A stretch of 7,569 bases of DNA, taken from the NCBI GenBank assembly GCA_019594195.1, contig JAFDTP010000081.1, positions 1 through 7,569 on the forward strand. Reading direction: 5' to 3'. Source of the DNA: Thermoplasmata archaeon (lineage in GTDB: Archaea > Thermoplasmatota > Thermoplasmata > Halarchaeoplasmatales > Halarchaeoplasmataceae). The position numbers were made by a program, and so were the translations under genes. This document shows positions 5,135-7,569 of the stretch, piece by piece. Each line of letters opens with the position of its first letter. The first letter of the stretch is position 1. The notes beneath the pieces were generated by a model. It was not told where the DNA came from. It searched no databases and saw only the letters and a list, made by a program, of their open reading frames with translations.

Positions 5135-5707
5135 ATGGTCGGAATAACATTAGAGGCTGACGGCGCATATCGAGGAAAAGACGGGGGAGTCGCCTCGTAT
5201 GGATATCTGGTCAAAAAAGGTTCTGAAACGGTCAGAAAAGATTACAATATCCTTTTAGAGGATAGGGTGACCAACAACTACGCCGAATACATGGCGGTCA
5301 TCAAAGGTTTAGAATGGATAAGAGAGTCTGATTTAGAATTTGAAAGTTTGATAATAATCTCGGACTCACAACTCGTGGTCAAACAAGTGAACGGAGAATG
5401 GTCCGTGAATTCCGAAAATATGAAAGACGTTCATAGGAGGGTGAGAGAACTCATCGAGTATTTTGAGCGGAAAAACATATCTGTCAAGGTAAAACATGTA
5501 GATCGAGAGAATAATGTAGAAGCCGACGAACTTTCACAGCTAGCTCTTGAAGATCATTTTCTAGCAAAGAAGTTGAATGGAGATGACAAAAAAGTCTGTC
5601 CCGAATGCGGTGAAGATATGGTCGTCAGAGAGGGTGAATATGGAAAGTTCTGGGGCTGCTCCGGTTATCCCGACTGTGATCACACTGAAGAATACGAAGA
5701 GGATTAG
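5135..5707 (+). CDS. rnhA: Ribonuclease HI fused to a C-terminal topoisomerase-type zinc ribbon
   Basis: The N-terminal 140 residues are an RNase HI domain, which cuts RNA in RNA-DNA hybrids (R-loops, primers). The four catalytic acids are visible, numbered from ATG 5135: D9 in EADGAYRG, E51 in NNYAEYMAV, D77 in IISDSQLVV and D131 in NNVEADELS. The basic handle of the bacterial enzyme is not evident, and the region around H121-R124 (KHVDREN) follows the archaeal pattern. After a short linker, residues 155-181 form a C4 zinc ribbon, CPECGEDMVVREGEYGKFWGC followed by SGYPDC (ligands C155, C158, C175, C181). This is the type found in repeats at the C-terminus of type IA topoisomerases. The ATG at 5135 is preferred to GTG 5126 because GGAGTG (5123-5128) sits 6 nt before it and overlaps the GTG. 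The protein ends in an acidic tail, EEYEED. Confidence 0.9.
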   Translation: MVGITLEADGAYRGKDGGVASYGYLVKKGSETVRKDYNILLEDRVTNNYAEYMAVIKGLEWIRESDLEFESLIIISDSQLVVKQVNGEWSVNSENMKDVHRRVRELIEYFERKNISVKVKHVDRENNVEADELSQLALEDHFLAKKLNGDDKKVCPECGEDMVVREGEYGKFWGCSGYPDCDHTEEYEED

Positions 5708-5748
5708 CTAGGATTAATTATTTGTACTCTAAACACCGTCATATTGAT

Positions 5749-6087
5749 ATGGAAAAACGAAGGGTGACCATCGGAATTTTGACTGGTGCATTACTTGGTA
5801 TACTCTGCATCGTCGGCGTCGGGATCAGGATCGGATTCGACGGGAACGAGATGTTTTTGTTTGCTATGTGGTACAATAGAGTCGTTATGGGTTTATTGAT
5901 AGGTTTAGCCTACGATATCAAGTTCATCGATTCTGATAAGAACTTCCTGGTCCGCGGATTTGTTCTTGGGCTCGTTGTCACTTTGGCTATAACCTTTACA
6001 AGTGAGTTCAGGGATTGGCCTAGTTTTTTTGCAGGCCTAGCATATGGACCTATAATTGATTGGGCATCGACGAGATTCGGACGGTAA
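5749..6087 (+). CDS. Small membrane protein of unknown function (about four helices)
   Basis: I cannot name a function. From ATG 5749 the protein has 112 residues. Predicted membrane segments are at about 7-28 (TIGILTGALLGILCIVGVG), 35-55 (MFLFAMWYNRVVMGLLIGLAY), 66-85 (FLVRGFVLGLVVTLAITF) and 90-106 (PSFFAGLAYGPIIDWAS). The polar residues inside or next to helices (WYNR at 41-44, YGPIIDW at 99-105) and the short basic ends MEKRR and STRFGR look conserved rather than random. I recall similar GALLGI...WYNR...YGxIID proteins annotated as hypothetical in archaea and bacteria, but I cannot confirm this here. A TTG at 5722 in the same frame would add nine residues, but it overlaps an AT-rich stretch (ATTAATTATTT, 5713-5723) that fits a TATA box 26-36 nt before the ATG. 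Confidence 0.72.
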   Translation: MEKRRVTIGILTGALLGILCIVGVGIRIGFDGNEMFLFAMWYNRVVMGLLIGLAYDIKFIDSDKNFLVRGFVLGLVVTLAITFTSEFRDWPSFFAGLAYGPIIDWASTRFGR

Positions 6088-6126
6088 AACCTTGGTCCTA
6101 CCTCGAGTCTTGATGATTATCTGCAA

Positions 6127-6140
6127 ATGATTTAAATCAT
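6127..6140 (+). promoter_or_regulatory. Perfect 14-bp palindrome around a TATA-like core
   Basis: ATGATTTAAATCAT is identical to its reverse complement. The TTTAAA core lies about 26-31 nt before the ATG at 6162, the right distance for a TATA box with a nearly leaderless start. Its symmetry also suits a dimeric regulator. A chance palindrome in AT-rich DNA is possible. Confidence 0.4.
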
Positions 6141-6161
6141 ACTGAGGAGTATTGATATGAT

Positions 6162-7163
6162 ATGGGAGGGAAAGTAAGCACTTTAGTGGTTCTTACTACT
6201 TTGACCGTGCTATTCATTTCAACAGCGGCAGCTCATGTTCCAAGAACAGCCTCTGAAAATGAAAGTCTTGAACACGCTAAAATCATAGATGATCCGATAA
6301 AGTCTTGGGCGATCTATGCGGACCTGCGTGAAGGTGATGTTGCAAATTATTACCAGATGGAGATGGAAGAAGGCGAAAGACTCTATGTTAGCATCCTTTT
6401 ACCACAAAACGAAGGCTTTGTTCCAGATCTAGCTATAATGGGACCCGGTATAGATCAGAACGACACTACTCCTGATTTTATCGAGAAACCCGAAGATGTT
6501 GGGGTGGAGATCATAAAAGGCGAACTAGACGAACGGGTATATGAACCGTTCACTCCCGGAAGCTATTACCATCCAGCATCATATGATCAGGAGATAGATA
6601 AATATGGTACATACCACGTGGCAGTTTACAATGAAGAAGAAACTGGAGGAAAGTACGGTTTAGCAGTGGGTTATCGGGAGACCTGGGGGCCTATAGAATG
6701 GATCCGCCTTCCAATCGATGTTATACAGATACGTCTATGGGAAGGACAGCCTATCTGGTTGATATTCGCTCCCATGATATCTGTTTTAGGTACAGGTTTC
6801 GTTTGGACTGCTTGGAGAAAGAACAAAAATAAGAAGATCCCAAAGAACCTGAATGAGTGGGGTCTTTTGATCTCTAGTCTTCTTTACATCGGCAGTGGAG
6901 CGATGATGTTGATGCAAACGATCATCGCAGCTAGCACTTCGAGCCCCGGTATCGCAGTCATAGTGACTCTGATCTTCGTCTTGATCCCTCTTATAGTTGG
7001 ATATAAGTTATGGGAAAGATCATCAGATTTTAAAGACGCTAAAAGAGAGGATAAGATCAAGATCGTTATATTCGGCCTGGTAGGATTATTGATCTGGGCG
7101 GGTTTGATAGTGGGACCGTTGATAGCGATGATATCGGGAATTTTACCTATGGAGAGACCTTAA
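6162..7163 (+). CDS. Predicted secreted-domain membrane protein with four C-terminal helices; function unknown
   Basis: I do not recognise a characterised family. The 333 residues begin with a likely signal peptide (1-24, VSTLVVLTTLTVLFISTAAA, cut before HVPR). An extracytoplasmic domain of about 170 residues follows (25-195). It contains KSWAIYADLREGDVANYYQM, GERLYVSILLPQNEGFVPDL and AIMGPGIDQND, then TPGSYYHPASY and YGTYHVAVYNEEETGGKYGLAVG. The strand-rich pattern and the repeated 'YY/GPG/KYG' turns suggest a beta-sandwich, perhaps ligand-binding. Four helices follow at about 198-218, 234-256, 262-282 and 299-325, with a basic loop AWRKNKNKKIPKN (217-229) placing that loop in the cytoplasm. 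ATG 6162 is chosen because it opens directly on the signal peptide. GAGGAG at 6144-6149 is 12 nt away, closer to an out-of-frame ATG at 6157. The stop is 6 bp from the convergent cupin gene. Confidence 0.82.
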   Translation: MGGKVSTLVVLTTLTVLFISTAAAHVPRTASENESLEHAKIIDDPIKSWAIYADLREGDVANYYQMEMEEGERLYVSILLPQNEGFVPDLAIMGPGIDQNDTTPDFIEKPEDVGVEIIKGELDERVYEPFTPGSYYHPASYDQEIDKYGTYHVAVYNEEETGGKYGLAVGYRETWGPIEWIRLPIDVIQIRLWEGQPIWLIFAPMISVLGTGFVWTAWRKNKNKKIPKNLNEWGLLISSLLYIGSGAMMLMQTIIAASTSSPGIAVIVTLIFVLIPLIVGYKLWERSSDFKDAKREDKIKIVIFGLVGLLIWAGLIVGPLIAMISGILPMERP

Positions 7164-7169
7164 AAATCG

Positions 7170-7556
7170 CTAAGCTTTCTCTCCATAAGCTATCCATAGT
7201 AATTCCAGATCATCTTCATCTTCGTCTTTCTTGACTATATGTTCTGTATTCGGAGGTACGTGAACAGAAATATTCTTTTTCAACGCGATCTCTTTTCCAT
7301 CGATCAGAGCTTTTCCACTTCCGCCTATGACTGTGAAAACTTGATCCCACGGGTCCAGCTCATCTTCATTTATCTGTTCTCCCTTTTCGATGGTGTAATA
7401 AGCACTCCTTATGCCGTGTCCGTAAGCTATGGGTACAACGTTACCTCCATGGACCTTTCTAGAATGTTCTCTACCAAGTTTCGTTATAGTGGGATAATCT
7501 TTACTGAAAAAATGCATCCCCAAATGATACATCATCTGTAAAGTCTCTTCATCCAT
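7170..7556 (-). CDS. Cupin-fold protein, small single domain, with incomplete metal-site motif
   Basis: This is a single-domain beta-barrel protein of the cupin type; substrate and reaction are unknown. Numbered from the ATG at 7556, the barrel runs from about 40 to 126. Cupin motif 1 corresponds to KGEQINEDELDPWDQVFTVIG and GSG (58-81), and motif 2 to DGKEIALKKNISVHVPPNTEH (86-106). Motif 2 keeps PPNTEH with H106. Motif 1 lacks the usual HxH pair and has acidic and amide residues instead (N63, E64, D65, D68, D71, Q72), so any metal would have to be held differently. A histidine-rich N-terminal segment (H11, H15, H31, H36, H47) precedes the barrel. A GAGGG (7568-7564) lies 7 nt before the ATG. 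The frame stays open to the window edge, so a longer N-terminus cannot be excluded. It converges on the preceding gene. Confidence 0.85.
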   Translation of the reverse strand: MDEETLQMMYHLGMHFFSKDYPTITKLGREHSRKVHGGNVVPIAYGHGIRSAYYTIEKGEQINEDELDPWDQVFTVIGGSGKALIDGKEIALKKNISVHVPPNTEHIVKKDEDEDDLELLWIAYGEKA

Positions 7557-7569
7557 CCTAGATCCCTCA

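Noticed and set aside
6109..6145. C/D box small RNA (TTGATGA ... CTGA)
   Set aside because: The C box is imperfect, no D' or C' boxes lie at the right spacing, and the segment is better explained as promoter and leader.
7164..7169. Shared bidirectional terminator between the convergent genes
   Set aside because: Only 6 bp separate the stop codons and I see no stem or T-tract on either strand strong enough to call.
7239..7541. Plus-strand reading frame of 100 codons opposite the cupin gene
   Set aside because: It is the antisense shadow of the cupin; the translation has no recognisable domain, while the minus strand shows cupin motifs and a ribosome binding site.

Overview
The window is archaeal and most likely euryarchaeal. 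The evidence is an Rpo7 and Spt4 pair, an archaeal-type GTP-dependent dephospho-CoA kinase, ribosomal proteins S24e and S27ae, an intron-bearing tRNA without an encoded CCA, and TATA-like boxes close to start codons. Several proteins have Asp/Glu-rich tails (Rpo7, the RNase H fusion, the cupin). This would fit a mildly salt-adapted organism, but it does not identify the lineage.

Bases 1-3139 form a dense, same-strand block of conserved genes: the C-terminal part of a K+-dependent-type membrane pyrophosphatase, then rpo7, spt4, the kinase, S24e and S27ae, with gaps of 1 to about 36 nt between them. The part from rpo7 to S27ae looks like one transcription and translation operon.

Bases 3140-3779 hold no protein gene but are the most unusual part. 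A tRNA-Arg(CCG) spans 3199-3333. Its cloverleaf closes only if about 30 nt is removed from the D-loop and about 32 nt from the T-loop. It runs directly into a tandem array, period about 51 bp, in which each unit has two hairpins. The arms of both hairpins change in step between units, so pairing is kept while sequence changes. Each unit also carries a copy of, or near match to, the last bases of the tRNA, and one 16-bp copy is exact. The array decays toward its downstream end.

Bases 3780-7163 carry four further plus-strand genes, apparently separate transcription units: an MFS exporter, an RNase HI fused to a topoisomerase-type zinc ribbon, a small four-helix membrane protein, and a secreted-domain plus four-helix membrane protein. 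The last two have no function I can name. A minus-strand cupin gene (7170-7556) converges on the last of these with only 6 bp between stop codons.

The best candidate for something undescribed is the tRNA plus covarying hairpin array at 3199-3694. All assignments come from reading the sequence by eye; no searches or folding programs were run.
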